This document shows positions 1 through 12,102 of a DNA stretch of 64,000 bases, piece by piece. Position 1 is the stretch's first letter. Each line of letters opens with the position of its first letter. The DNA comes from Lophius americanus (Eukaryota; Chordata; Actinopteri; Lophiiformes; Lophiidae): positions 787,501 through 851,500 of the forward strand of contig JBBDHG010000169.1 in assembly GCA_037951165.1 (NCBI GenBank), written 5' to 3'. The notes under the pieces are model-generated. The model was not told the origin of the DNA. It did not search any database and worked only from the letters and a program-made list of their open reading frames with translations. The position numbers and the translations under genes were made by a program.

Positions 1-2428
1 TTTTTTTGTAGTACTCAAGCTAGAATATTTGAGTTTCTCGAAAATATGGAGTGGGATCTCATCCAGGAATGCGTAGCCTCAAAAACCGGTGACTCTTTCT
101 GAGCGGCTCTTGAATGATCTGTCAAAACTCAAAAACACCGAGTTCCAAAATGCCCGTGTTGCTCTCTGCCCTGACGACCGCTAAAACGATGAAGGCACTT
201 AGATGTAAGCCTCCCCACTTCCTCACCACCACTGGATCCTATCATTTTTGGATGTTATTTATTTGGAGCCAGTGAGAGTAGTCGACGTAGTTGGAACACC
301 GTCTGTTTTCTGATACTCGTATGTCATTTTGAGAGGGTAGATATTAAAACGTGTGTATTTTTGAATATGAATGCCTGTCTAGGATGTTTGATCTATTTAC
401 GTGTCTTTGTTCATTTTCATTGCACAATCAGAGAACTTGTTATCTATTTTGGCAACGTCTCAATGTAACCACAGGGTGTTATTTTTTTTATTTCTCTTTT
501 TTGTTTCTGGGGGGTTGTTTTCTGTTCTTTATGTAGCCGTTTTATATTTCCGTGTATTTTCTCCGTTTGTTCTTGTTCTACACTTGTGTCGATCCGACAG
601 TCAATCATTCGGGTATTCTCCAATAAATACTTGAGGGTCCGTTTAATTTGCAAGAAAACACACATTGAAGACTGCTGCAGAAAACGTGTTTATCCAAGAC
701 GATTGAGGGCGCACGAAATCATGCTTTTGTTTGAGCAATACTGGGAAGTCAAAGCAGATGCGGTATCACACAGCCCGGCTCGGCATCTTAACAGTGGATC
801 TGACAAAAAAAAGAAGTTGGCCAGGATGCAAAAGCAGCCATGAGAATTGCAGGACTGGAGGAATATGAGTCATTACAGAGTTAGTTTGGGAGAGCTGCCC
901 ATAAATCAAGTCATGGCGGAGCCTCAGCACCTTCTTCTCTAAGATTATGAACTGCTGCCTTCAGGTGGAAGACTCAGGATGGCGGAGTGGAAATCTAATT
1001 GCTTTTGTTTCAGGTTCTCCCAAACTCCTCCGCTTTAAGACTTACTGGAGCAGAGCAACGTATGCGTCATGCACAAGTACTTACTTTTGCTCATAATTCT
1101 ACAATCATCCCCACTATTTTCTTGGTTTTTAACCATTTATGTTTTTGTTGTTGCTATGTGTTATTCTAAATGTCTGAGTATGCATGTGAATGCTGCTCAG
1201 ACAACACTGTGCATGACAGATTTCCCCTCACGGGAAAATAAAGTTTACTCTATTTTCCGATACTGGATAATAACTGGGATGCTGGTGTTCATGTAAACAC
1301 AGTAGTTGAAAGATTTCACTTTGGTGCACAGGCTAATATTGGAATGAAGCTAAGGAGTGCTTATTTGGAAACTCGCCAGCAATAATTACTCCTTACACGG
1401 GTGGAAAATATTATAACGCGAGAGGCACTCCTGGGAAGCCTTTTGACTTCTGTCGAGGCTGGAAAACCTTTCCTCTCTTACTTTGTGAAAAATGGATAAA
1501 AAAAAATGAAGTCTCCCTTCTCATTTCTCACCCCTCGCTCTTTGTGAGCTTGTGGTTTGGGTTTAATCTGTTTATGGATTTTGTTATGAGAGGTATATAT
1601 TGAGAGGTTTTGAATATAGGAACGATCCTTTAAAACGAATATGTCTCAGGTTAAAGACTTTTCCATTTAAGCGTGTCTTGGATACTATAAATCCACATAC
1701 TGCGAGGCAAATTCGATAAAGTCAGGCTTTTCTTTTAAAGAGCAGACTCAACAAAACCTAAAACTCCGGTCTGAGCAAATGAAGATCGCAATCGTGGTTG
1801 CCAACTTTGTTAGCTCAGGCTTTATGGTTCCGGCTCTGTGTGCGTACCCATAAAAAAGGAATGTTTTGTACACACTGAACTGAATGCTCCTGGCAGTCTT
1901 AATTAATTCAAGATGAATAGGTTGTGATAAGTGAGCAGCACAAAGAATAAAAAAAAATACATTTCTGCAAAATTAACTTTGATCAGTAATTAGGGCGAGA
2001 GATAACGGCTGGCAGGAAAATGCTGATCATACACATTTCTAATAAATGTATTTACTCGGTGCACTCTCAACGCTTTTCTCGTTTCTCTCTGTATGTTGCA
2101 GATTTCTTAAACTAGATAGAGCCGCATATTAATTACCTATACTTCCGGTTGTGCAGAAGACAAATCAACATTGACGTGACCTCTGGTGATTTCAGGCACT
2201 AACTTTACATACTTTATATAATAGTAAACTTGTGATAATAACATCCCACATAACTTTCTCGAGTTATGTATCCCATTTATCAAATAGTCCTGCTTTCTCG
2301 GAAATTTATGTCAAATAGATTTTCCTGCATATCATTAAGCCTTTAATGTTCGGCTCAACTGTTTGGTTAAGCACATTTTGCGTCAGTAGTTCTTACGGAC
2401 AAATTTGACTGCAACATATTCATAATGG

Positions 2429-2482
2429 CAGCATGTATATGCTAAAGAGCAAGGGTTCAAGGATAGAGCCCTGGGGCACACC
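2429..2482 (-). mobile_element. LINE reverse transcriptase fragment
   Basis: Read on the minus strand, this piece encodes GVPQGSILEPLLFSIYML. That is the conserved PQGSxLxPLLFSxYM block of reverse transcriptases from L2/CR1/Rex-type non-LTR retrotransposons. The frame is lost on both sides, and an A-run interrupts the sequence just to the right. It is a dead, very short remnant inside a cblb intron. The clade cannot be decided from 18 residues. Confidence 0.7.
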
Positions 2483-2573
2483 ACCGGATAAAAAAAAGGG
2501 CCACCGAGGAGGAGGCATAAATCATGGCTAGTGAGAAGCATATTAAAGCAAGAGAGGACTTACTAAAAAGAAT

Positions 2574-2590
2574 TATGTATGTATGTATGT
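2574..2590. repeat. TATG microsatellite
   Basis: About four perfect tandem copies of TATG. Confidence 0.8.
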
Positions 2591-3070
2591 CTAATAGGGG
2601 TCAAATAGTTTTTCTATATTATGTTTTTTTCCTAAAAGGTTGACCTTATCCGATATAAACTGACTATTTCCCATCATGTACAAAATTTAATCATGAGATA
2701 ATTTCACTAGTCATAGACTTGTTTTCGGTCTAAAAACCTGCTTGACCAAATGAGTTGAACTTTTATGGTAAATGTAGAGTGTCCAAGATATTAAATTAAT
2801 GAATGCCCTGAAAAATAAAAAAAAATGCGAAGAAATCATTTTTCCATAGATTTTTTTTTTTTCTTGGTGAGGACATTAAAGGGTTTAAGTCCAAAGGTTT
2901 AATTTTTAGCCGTAATGTTGCCAGTAAGTTTCTTGAAATCTGCAAAGTGGCTGAAAAAATTACAGAGTGGAGAACATAGTTCTCCAATTTCCAAATTTTT
3001 CTCAAAAAAAATGTCCACGCATCATATTTGCAAAAGTAATTTGACATTGAAATAAGCTCTTTTGACCAAC

Positions 3071-3227
3071 CTGGAAGAGGCGTGTGAAAATGTCGAACTC
3101 AAACACAGAAATGTAGTCGTTGCACGTGAGGTCGATGGTGGATTTGAGGGCCATGGCCTCCAGCCCGGAGCTGATGGGATGTACTTCATGAAGGCACTGT
3201 CGGAAGATTTTCCACGGCACTATGGTC
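3071..3227 (-). CDS. cblb: cblb coding exon 4: EF-hand of the Cbl-b TKB domain
   Basis: The exon encodes residues 190-241 of the assembled protein, from TIVPWKIFRQ to DIFTRLFQ. This is near-identical to the EF-hand segment of vertebrate Cbl proteins. The calcium loop keeps its ligands in the pattern D-x-T-x-N-x-Y-x4-E (D221, T223, N225, Y227, E232 in this numbering). In Cbl proteins this EF-hand packs between the four-helix bundle and the SH2-like domain to form the phosphotyrosine-binding TKB module. The acceptor is a pyrimidine-rich tract ending TTGCAAG before 3227, and the first base completes the Lys codon split across the previous intron. The donor after CAG is GTTGGT, a weak but acceptable site. 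The exon ends in phase 0, where Cbl-b continues with PWGS. Confidence 0.95.
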
Positions 3228-4804
3228 CTTGCAAGAAAGCAAAGTACAGATACAGCAACATGTGAGACAAATATGTTTTATCAGACACTTATCATTTACT
3301 TCAGAGAACATCTGACAAAAGCAAGTTTCTGTTAAATAAGGTGTCGGTGCGAAACTAACGTGTGATTCATAGACAAGGTGGGACCTTTGTGCTACGCTTA
3401 TGAAAAAATATCAACCAACAGCTGAAAGATCAAATGACCAAATGCTGAATTTGCTTTAAAAAGGCCACGAGATGATATTCTAGAGGAGTCTTCTTCTGTG
3501 CTGAAAGTCACAGCAGTGATACTTGTGTGCGGTAATCAGCCGCCTCGATGACCTTTGCATTCGGCTGTTCTGTAAACCACAAGTTAGCATCACTATTTGT
3601 ACATGAATCCTGACAGTTGAAGGCTTCCGCCAAAGCAGCGGGGCAGAAACCAATATGCATTTCTACTAGGCAACAACATCCAATTAGAAAAGTACTCCTG
3701 CAGAGAAATTAGGTTGTGCTGCAGCACTAAAAGCCTTGCTGGAACAGACACCTAGCTTTTAGACAAAGCGAGAAGCATGATGGTCAAAGGCTCCACTTTG
3801 CTTAGAGCCATACAAAGTACATTATTGTTGTTTCCATCTTATGATGATGCATCAGGCGTCTGCTTCACATCAAAATCGACAAAAGCCCCCTCGCAACAAA
3901 TACCTCAGATTGAATCCGTTGCGACTGACGCAGATAAAATTACAATCCGCTAAACGGATACATTTGATGAACATTCAATTTAATGTGTTTAGCTTTGCAC
4001 TGCGCTGTTTTATCGCCGCGGTGTCATCCTGTTGCTGACGTGATGACTAAAACAGAAAGAGAAGTTTGTATTTCCCACGGAAGGTGACGCTCCACAAAAC
4101 CCAGCGCCAACGAGTTGTTGATATCTCCGTTGTGAAGACCTTTTAGAAGCCTTCAAAGAAATGCTTGTCAGTAATCACATCCTCTTTGCCGGTTCCACAT
4201 GGCCTTTTGATTAAATTCCAAGCCAAATGTCCTGAAGGGTGGAAACAAAACTGAAATACAGTGAAAAAAAACTTTTTTCTTATGACGTTCTTCACAATGT
4301 TGAGTAAATCAACTCAGTCTATCAGATAAACGTCTGAAAGTTCACTTCATGCGGCTCACAAATGGGCATTGAATATGATAAATACGTTACTACACTGCTG
4401 TTTCTTGGGTTTTGTCAGGTCTTGTTTAGATATTTTCTGTCTGAAATGTAAAGGGATGGGCCGAGCGACAAGAACAAGTTGATTTGATTTTGAGGCAGTC
4501 TGGATATCTATGATTTTATTTTCCATTTCTGAACAATAGAAGATATGTGAAAATATATAAGCTATGAAAATGAAATGAAAAAAAAAACAAACAAACATAG
4601 ATTTCTGATGAAAATTTGTAAAGAAATTAGACAATTCTCCCTTTTTAAGAAAACCAAAACATATTTAAGAGCCCATAAGTAATATCTCGACATATTTTGA
4701 ACTTTTAAAGGCCTGTAATTCAGATTACTGAATTTAAGACTTTTAAAGATCCCAAAGGTAACACTGATTTTAGTTTACAATTCAGCCAAATTTGGGGCCG
4801 TATT

Positions 4805-5290
4805 GTAAACTATAACAGGAATAATAGCTTCCCTAGTGAGTGGAATATGAACAATTACAGTAAAATATAACAAATATAAGATAGATCTCCTTGAGACGGG
4901 TCATATGAGGTAATTGTGGACTAAACGGACCAACAGTTAGGAAATTATATCCGAGAAAGACGCTCCCCCAGTTAGTAAAATATGAACTAATGGAGAAAAA
5001 TATGTTAACATACAAGATACAATATCGTTCTCTTCAAGCTGATTTATATGCACCATATTCAGACAAAATTGCACCAACGGTTGTGATTTTGAAGAGAAAG
5101 GTCCCCCTAGCTACAGAAATATTCAACTTACTTTTCCCTAAATCAACCCAGTTCTTCCTCGCACTAAGGGTAGACATTTTGGAAATGATCCATGAAATAG
5201 TTTTGGGGTTATCGTGTTAACACGAAGGACCTGTGGCGGACACGGACACGGACGCTGCAACGGTAGCAATTCAATATTATTCCTGTTTTT
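4805..5290 (+). repeat. dispersed repeat family, copy 1
   Basis: The sequence resembles 8898-9245 in the same orientation and 11236-11560 and 19105-19545 in reverse orientation. Shared landmarks, in order, are a TAGATCTCCTT.GAG block, CACCAT(A)TTCAGACAAAATT, ACCAACGGTTG, an AGCTCCCCCTAG-like core, TTTTCCCTAAATCAA.CCAGTTCTTC, and a GTTAACACGAAGGA end followed by a GGCGG/GACGG tract. This copy holds two or three degenerate tandem subunits of roughly 110-125 bp. No coding capacity or clear terminal repeats are visible, so the class is unknown; a non-autonomous element is likely. Confidence 0.7.
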
Positions 5291-5722
5291 TTCGGGGTTA
5301 TATCTAAATGAATGGAAGAAAAAAAAAAGACTTTTGTCAGTGATCAAATGATTTCCAGCCAGCCTTAATGAAAGCCATGAAAATCAGAGAGCCTATCCTT
5401 CAAGCCTAAGCCTAAGAATGAAAAATGCAGAAAGTGCGCTGTCAGTCCGCGGTGCATGGATGGTTATTCCTGGCATAAATATAAAAGTAATCAATTCCAC
5501 ATTTGAGGGTTACTCTGAAAAGTTCCTCTGGCACTTCCTTGTCAGAGAGAGTGTGTTTTTTTGTCTCCTCCTTTTCAGCAAATATCTTGACTATTTACTG
5601 ATTTACAGTAATTACACTAGTGTATCCTATTATGAGGAGCTTATATGTCTGATATTATCAACAAGTGTGTGTTTGGAAAGTAATAAACCACACTGTCTGG
5701 ATGGAGGTTGGACCAGTAAGCT

Positions 5723-5744
5723 AAGAAAGAAAGAAAGAAAGAAA
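5723..5744. repeat. AAAG microsatellite
   Basis: Tandem AAAG copies on the plus strand. Confidence 0.8.
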
Positions 5745-6306
5745 ACCATTGTCTATTCTAAATAAAGAATTATTGTTAGAATGCCCTCTGCCAGTGAAAC
5801 AGCAGAGTATTCATCATGGATATCCCCGCTCTAAACTCATTCAGATAACACATAATGCAGATTGTCCCTTAATTTAATGAATTCAGCAAATGAATTTTGA
5901 ACGTTTCCGGTGCTTGCTTTAATTTTATCAGCAAAACACAAATTAGTAAGGGACTGAATCCGCCTTTTTCTGGTAAGGATGATCCTTGGTCAAAGGCCCC
6001 TTTTCACGCCCTGTAGTTGTTCTTGATCTAACTTAGGCTGGCTCACTATGGATAAAAGCCTAATCAAGAATGGCAGCAGAATTTAACAACACTACTTGAA
6101 TCCAGCCAAAAAAGCCATGTCTTGAAATTAGTTTTAATCTATGATTTACCCATAGATCTGACATTTGCTTAATTGCTTGCTCTCATCTGGTGTGTTTGTT
6201 TTTCAAGTGAATAAAATGCTCTGTTCCCTCAATGGCAAGTAAAGGATGATTTGTTGCCCCGCCTGTTTAAGATAAAAGGAAAGCATTTCTTGTTTTATTA
6301 GTCTTG

Positions 6307-6756
6307 CTGCTGTCCTCTAAAACCCTCACTGCTGGCCTCTACTACCATGGCTGCTGGTCTCTACTACCATCACTGATGGTCTCTATGACCCTCAATGCTG
6401 GCCTCTACTAAACTTCACTGCTGGCCTCTAATACCATGACTGCTGGTCTCTACTAAACTTCACTAGTGGCCTCTACTACCACGACTGCTGGCCTCTACTA
6501 CTATCACTGCTGGCCTCTACTACCACGACTGCTGGCCTCTACTACTATCACTGCTGGCCTCTACTAAACTTCACTGCTGGCCTCTACTACCATCACTGCT
6601 GGCCTCTACTAAACTTCACTGCTGGCCTCTACTACCATCACTGCTGGCCTCTACTAAACTTCCCTGCTGGCCTCTACTACCATCACTGCTGGCCTCTACT
6701 AAACTTCACTGCTGGCCTCTACTACCATCACTGCTGGCCTCTACAACACTCACTGT
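6307..6756. repeat. 22/23-bp minisatellite
   Basis: About 20 tandem copies of CACTGCTGGCCTCTACTACC-type units. In the middle, a 22-bp form ending ACCAT alternates with a 23-bp form ending AAACTT, giving a regular higher-order unit of about 45 bp. The left copies are more diverged (GGTCTC, ATGACC variants) and the right ones nearly identical, which suggests expansion at the right side. It lies in a cblb intron. Confidence 0.95.
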
Positions 6757-7462
6757 TGCCACCACAGGATGATGAAGTGGATGACTCAGATTTGGATTTA
6801 TCTGATTCCGGAGCCTTTCCTCTTAAAAACCATTGCATACAACTGATCATCGCTGGGAGATTTCTCTCGATGACCAGTGACCGGCTGGTTTACCAGTCTC
6901 AGTACGTCCAATTCCGTGCTTGTCACATGCATGTGCAGCACGTCACAAGCCAACACAAAAAACATGTTTATTTCCTCTGAATGATAAAAAACAAAAACAG
7001 CTTGCAATGTGTGAGAGCTGTTACGCCAAAGTAAGCCACTGAGGAACGCAGAAAAAGTCTGAAACAACAAACTTAACTCGACACTGAATACATAAACACT
7101 GCGAGAAACGCGGTGTAGTTTCAAGGAGCTCACGATAGCGAAACAGCTAACGATAGCGAGAGAACAGGACCAGCTATACGCTCGCTTTTTATATTTATCT
7201 TGACAACAAAAACCAAAACGTGGCCAGATAATTATTCGGTTTCTGTTATCTGCTGGTCCCGAACTAAAAAGTACAAATATTGCAGTTATTATTTTGTTGG
7301 ATGTTTCACCAAAAAATGTTGTTTTTTTCCCCCAACTCTGTTCCCCTCTATGCTGGTCTTGTATGTGTGTATCTCAGGGTTTGATTCACGTTAGAAGCTC
7401 ACACTTCTACAATTATGATCTGCAATATTCAACCACAAGCTCAACCTTCAATCTCTGCCCAG

Positions 7463-7515
7463 GCTTTTCCCTGAATGCTTTTCCCTGAATGCTTTTCCCT
7501 GAATGCTTTTCCCTG
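7463..7515. repeat. 14-bp tandem repeat
   Basis: Nearly four perfect copies of GCTTTTCCCTGAAT. Confidence 0.9.
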
Positions 7516-7545
7516 TGTTGACTGTTTTTTTTCCCCTTTAACTCT

Positions 7546-7694
7546 AGATCCACAGGGAAATCAAGATTTTCCAGCCTCCACCAGCCAACTGAGTCAACCC
7601 ACCCTGCACACTTCGTTCCGGGACACACCGGCCCAGTCAATCATCAGTCGGTCCAGCCTCCAACCTCTGAATGGACCATCAACATCCTTCTGCC
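7546..7694 (+). other. coding-like patch, possible transposon remnant
   Basis: After a pyrimidine tract and CTCTAG, the plus strand stays open and reads as a Ser/Pro/Gln-rich peptide beginning PQGNQDFPASTSQLSQ. A second patch upstream, 6768-6815, follows CCACAG and reads as the acidic DDEVDDSDLDLSDSG. Both lie antisense within a cblb intron. Acidic leaders of this kind occur in transposase-derived proteins, but nothing decisive follows. They could be remnants of an old DNA transposon or chance open frames. Confidence 0.2.
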
Positions 7695-8324
7695 CAAGTC
7701 AGAAAAAACATTCTGCTGTGTTGTTTTTTTTCTTCCCTCCAGCCATTTAGTCACATTATCTAACATGAGGTCCTATAATCTGGTATATTTAAAGTGTTTT
7801 TGGTCTATGGATCTGTTGCATCTGTGTTCATTTGGGAAAGAAAAATATTGCAAAATTGCTGTCTTGACAGTACATGCACAGAAAATGTAGGAAATGCAAG
7901 TGCCTAAATACTTTTGCATGTATGGGGTTAATGCAAAAGTGATAACAAAGGTAATGGTTTTCATAAAAATCAAAGTATTGATTCATACTCTGTATCATTA
8001 AATACCGGTATTATCGTGCAAACATCGTGTACAGCGATCAGTCTGACACTGTCTTGGATTTTCTCCAACCTGGAAGCCTCTTTCTAAAAAATGTCATTAT
8101 TCTCAAGAAACATCGTACGCACGTTTAAAAGATCAAAAGGAACGTAATGTGGGGGATTAAAAAGTGTCTGGGAGATTAAAAACAAGAAACACCCACAAAA
8201 TCCTGACGTTGGATAAGCTGACAGCGGCATCTCCTCCACGCATCTTCAAATATAGCTCCACCAGAAAAGGGGGCATCAACTCAAAGCTAAAAAAGATAAA
8301 GAAGGCAGATGAGGTGAGGCTTAC

Positions 8325-8471
8325 TTCTCTCCAAAGAACTTCCTCCAGAAGTCCGCAGCATCAACTTTGGTGATCCTGAAAGTGTCCCCCTGGAATTGTC
8401 CTCCAGGGAAGATGGCTTTGATTTCAGCGAGCATGTGGCTGAAGATCAGGGAGAGCTTCGTCAGGTTCCTC
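8325..8471 (-). CDS. cblb: cblb coding exon 3: end of four-helix bundle
   Basis: The exon encodes RNLTKLSLIFSHMLAEIKAI through AAEFWRKFFGE, a near-exact match to the later helices of the Cbl four-helix bundle. The acceptor is TTGTCTGCAG. Its first base completes an Arg codon (AG|G) begun in the previous exon, restoring the Cbl signature SQDRRNLTK. The donor is GTAAGC after GGAGAGAA, leaving a Lys codon split as AA|G and completed by the next exon. Length (147 bp), phases and residues all agree with a working cblb gene rather than a pseudogene. Confidence 0.95.
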
Positions 8472-8897
8472 CTGCAGACAAGACAGCAAAAAAAAGAAGA
8501 GAGAAACTGTTGATGATCAACGAAGCCTCAAACGCTTTAAAGGCGTTGTATGGAAATAACTGGACTCCATGAATGCAACACACACATGTTTTATTTGACT
8601 AGTTATTCTCTTACACAATTATACACACTTAATACATCTAAACAAAATGTTTACATTCTACTAAAAATGTCAAATGTAAGGTTTGATCGTGGTATATTAT
8701 AAATCTTATATCTGTAATGTGATAATACGATACACGGGGTTTGGCGAGTGTATAAATCTCTCTCAATGTGTTTACACAATATCAGATACAAAGTTAATGT
8801 AAAGAATAAAATATTTCTCTATATAAACACTAGTGATGCTGAGGTCAGCTCTGACATCATCCACATTTTCTGACATCATCCACAAAAAAAACCCCTT

Positions 8898-9245
8898 CCC
8901 TCTAGTGAGTTAAATACCTGTATGAACTATTAGAGTAAAATAGGATTATACGCCATAACCATCTCCTTGGGTCGATTCATACGCATCAAGGTTGGCCCTG
9001 AATCCGACCAACGGTTGAGTAATTGTGGCCTGAAAACTTTGAGATAAAGCTCCCCCTAGTGTTGGAAATATACAACCGACCTTTCCCTAAATCAATCCAG
9101 TTCTTCTTCGCCTTAAGGTCTATTTGGGTACACATTTTGAAAATAAATTGAAAATAATAATTTTTGAGTTACGTTAACACAAAGGATCTGCGGCGGCGGT
9201 AAATGAAGTGGCGGCACTGTTGAATCCATAATATCCCATTTTTTC
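8898..9245 (+). repeat. dispersed repeat family, copy 2
   Basis: Same orientation as copy 1. It shares ATCTCCTTGGGTCGATTCAT, CCGACCAACGGTTGAG, AGCTCCCCCTAGTG (9048-9061), TTTCCCTAAATCAATCCAG and the GTTAACACAAAGGATCTGC end. It has one subunit rather than two or three. Confidence 0.75.
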
Positions 9246-10052
9246 AGGTATATAATTAACCTTATTTACAAATCCTGTAGGATGAAGGAAACGGACTCCG
9301 AGACTGTTATGAGTGAACAAGAGGGAGTGGAGGAGCTTATTCTTTGTGTAGTGGTGGTGGTTTTGCTCTGATCTGGGACCTGTATTTGCCTTCAGCTCTC
9401 TGTGAGATTAGACTACCAGCACATTAATACTCCAAGGTAACACGCAAACAACAACAGAGTTGACTTTTCCAAACTTGTGCGTGTGGACAAAGTCGATGAC
9501 ACGCACGCTGGCTGCGCGATACTGATAAAAAGCTTTGCTTGCGACGCCACCCAAACTTCTAATTCTTCTTTAGACCCTGCAAAACAGGCTAAGTTTCGTT
9601 TGTGACCGCAGTGTGATTCATCTGTGTCACAGAATAATCATTCCACTGAGTTTATGGTTCAGGTATGTCTGGATGTTTAGTCAGGGGACTGTGCTTTTAG
9701 TAATATTTGAATATGTCTGAAGCGCACCTTCAGAGCCAATGCCTCAAAATATGATGATCAACACATTAACATTAACGTCAGCATAAACATATCAATTTAG
9801 ACTACTAATACAAATGCATTAAGACAATAACGTATACTGTGAGCCATGTTAACAAAAAAAGACAACCCCGATCAACTCAGCTTCAGTTATAATCAAACTC
9901 AAAGCAAATAATACCTAAATAAAAGGAGGAAGATCTAATAATCAAAAGAGAAATCGCTTCGTCAAAAAAAGTTATGACGAAAAAACAGTCAGAGCCCATC
10001 GTTTTAATGAATTAGATAAGGACTCAAACCTGATTGGTCGGTATATCTATGA

Positions 10053-10215
10053 ATGTGTGTGTTTATATGTATTATATATACATATATACACACATATAGT
10101 TACACCTATATACAGATATCTAGTACATACAGTATGTTCATATATACTGTACATGTACAAATAAATAAATATATATATACACACACGTTTGTGTATTTGT
10201 ACATATATTATCAGA
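10053..10215. repeat. TA/CA-rich simple sequence
   Basis: An alternating purine-pyrimidine stretch of degenerate TATATACA and ACACATA runs. The open frame across it (Tyr/Ile/His-rich) is a by-product of the simple repeat. Confidence 0.8.
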
Positions 10216-11235
10216 GTTTTGTAACTGTAGAGAGTTTGAAGGATGGTACTTGTATGTAACCGTAAATGTAAATGTATTTCACTCTAACTTGAATTCGATT
10301 GCTTGCGTTAATTGTGCAAAAACGAAAAAGTTGCACATGGATACCAAACGTATATGTGTAAATGTTATGGCATTAAATTCACTTCACAGTGGATCCAAAT
10401 GCGAGTTCTTAGTAATGGTTAACGTCAGTAGTCGGGAACAAGCTTGATCCTTTCTATCAGCGAGTCTGCCAGTGTGTAAATAATGTTCAACAAAGAATAT
10501 CCTCTTACAAAGATGCAGGGAAGGAAGTCATTCTCTTTAGGAAAATAGTTTAGTGATCTCACATATGGCACCATGTCTGCCTCCGGGGACCCGGGGGACC
10601 CATATGTGGCCTGCTGGGTCTTTGTGGCAGCCCGTCTGTTTGATACACTTGATTAACGGCTGTGACCACGGCCAATCTTTTCTTCGGGGGCTGCACCTCT
10701 GATGATGTGGTGATGATGCACCACACCCCCCGAGGTCCCCTCCCCGTTTTCTTTGTCCTGCTGACCTTCTAATCCCCTAACCCACATCTTGCTTTTCCAC
10801 ATGCGGAGACAGTGATGTGACAGGAATAATAAGAAGGAAACAAAATTGCCAACAGCTGCTCTTGTAAAAGAGATTTTTTCAGAATTGTACAGGAACTTCC
10901 TGTTCTTATTTTAAGTGTTCATTTCTCAGTGAGTTGATTATGCATGTCCCTGGGGTATTTCTGAGACTTCAGCCGTGTCTTTAGAACCACGGCTGAGAAC
11001 CAAACAGGCTCTGTCACTCCATTCCGCATATTGCTTTCCATGAAATCTTTTTTACTACATTCCTCTTTTCTAGGAAACATTTTTTGCACCTATGACAAAA
11101 ACCTAATGTCCTTTTCTCTAAATTAAAAATAATTTGTGAGTCTATGGAAACTCCACTTCTTTGTTCAATGTGGTCAACTTGTCAAGTGTGTAGTTAGCAT
11201 TGTAGCTATAGCTATTATATCTCCCCGAAAAGTCA

Positions 11236-11560
11236 GGGATATTATGGAATGGTCATCGCCGCCGCTGTGTCTGCCGCAGACGCTTCATGTTAGCGTGATA
11301 ACTCCATCATGGATCATTTTAAAATGTTATACTCACACAGCACTTAGTGCGAGGAAGAACTGGAGTGTTTTGGGGAAAGTTGGGTGCTATATTTCTCCAA
11401 ACGTTTTCGGGCCATAATTTCTCAACCATTGATCCAACTTAGTTCAAATTTGGTAGTGGATTGTGTTTTACTCTTTTGGTTCATATTTTACTCACTAGGG
11501 GGAGCTTTCTTGCAAATTACGGTGACCATAACTTCACATTTAATTTAAGGAGTTCAATTG
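11236..11560 (-). repeat. dispersed repeat family, copy 3
   Basis: A reverse-orientation copy, recognised by GGGATATTATGGA, CGCCGCCGC, GCGTGATAACTCCATCATGGA, GCGAGGAAGAACTGG, TTTCTCAACCATTGATCCAA and CACTAGGGGGAGCT (11493-11506). Confidence 0.7.
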
Positions 11561-12071
11561 GTGGGACTGCTAGTGCGACGCAGGGGACTGGGGACTATAC
11601 ATGGGGATATATACTGGGTATTTTCTATATTCTGTTCGATGAAATGCTTTTTCGAGCGTGAAACCTGCATCTACAACATTAATGACCTTCAGAAAACACA
11701 GGATCTGTGGCTTTCACAATTTACTGCTGCTGAGAATGCAGGACATGTTATTTAGAAAAGACTCTGCTTTTAAACACACAGCCGCTCAAATGTGACGCTG
11801 CTTCTGCTTCGGAAATTTGATGAGGGCTTGCTCATATTGTCATTTTTTTCAAGGGTGACTCTTTGAAAATAGACCTTCACCGTCAATTTATTAGCTTGAA
11901 GTGGAGTGATAATGAAAAAGGAGGTCTAGGAAATGAAGTGGTCGTTTGGTTGTGTGCCTGCAAAGGAGGTCATCACTGAATGTTGATGCACTCAAACGTT
12001 GCTGTACTGCCGTTGCTGTCATTTTACGGAAGCCCATCTTGTTGGTGCTGCAAAGATATTTCAAATTCTTG

Positions 12072-12102
12072 TTATATATATATATATATGTATATATACG
12101 TA
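12072..12102. repeat. AT dinucleotide repeat
   Basis: A TA/TG run of about 30 bp. Confidence 0.8.

Larger units (their letters stand above)
1..3070 (-). other. cblb: cblb intron, incomplete at window edge
   Basis: This non-coding stretch follows the 3071 donor of the last visible cblb exon. I looked on the minus strand for the next expected exon, which would open the SH2 part with a Pro-Trp-Gly-Ser type start, and did not find it, so the intron runs past base 1. It contains a small LINE reverse-transcriptase scrap at 2429-2482 and a short TATG microsatellite. The other open frames here are short and show no coding character. Confidence 0.6.
3228..8324 (-). other. cblb: cblb intron, 5.1 kb
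   Basis: This intron lies between the EF-hand exon and the exon before it. It carries repeat copy 1 of an unclassified dispersed family, an AAAG microsatellite, a 22-bp minisatellite, a 14-bp tandem repeat and two short coding-like patches at 6768-6815 and 7546-7694. I see no other gene. Confidence 0.8.

Noticed and set aside
3062..3265. A 67-codon plus-strand open frame over 3071-3227
   Set aside because: It is the antisense shadow of the cblb EF-hand exon.
10053..10259. A Tyr/Ile-rich 68-codon open frame
   Set aside because: It is a translation of TA/CA simple sequence.
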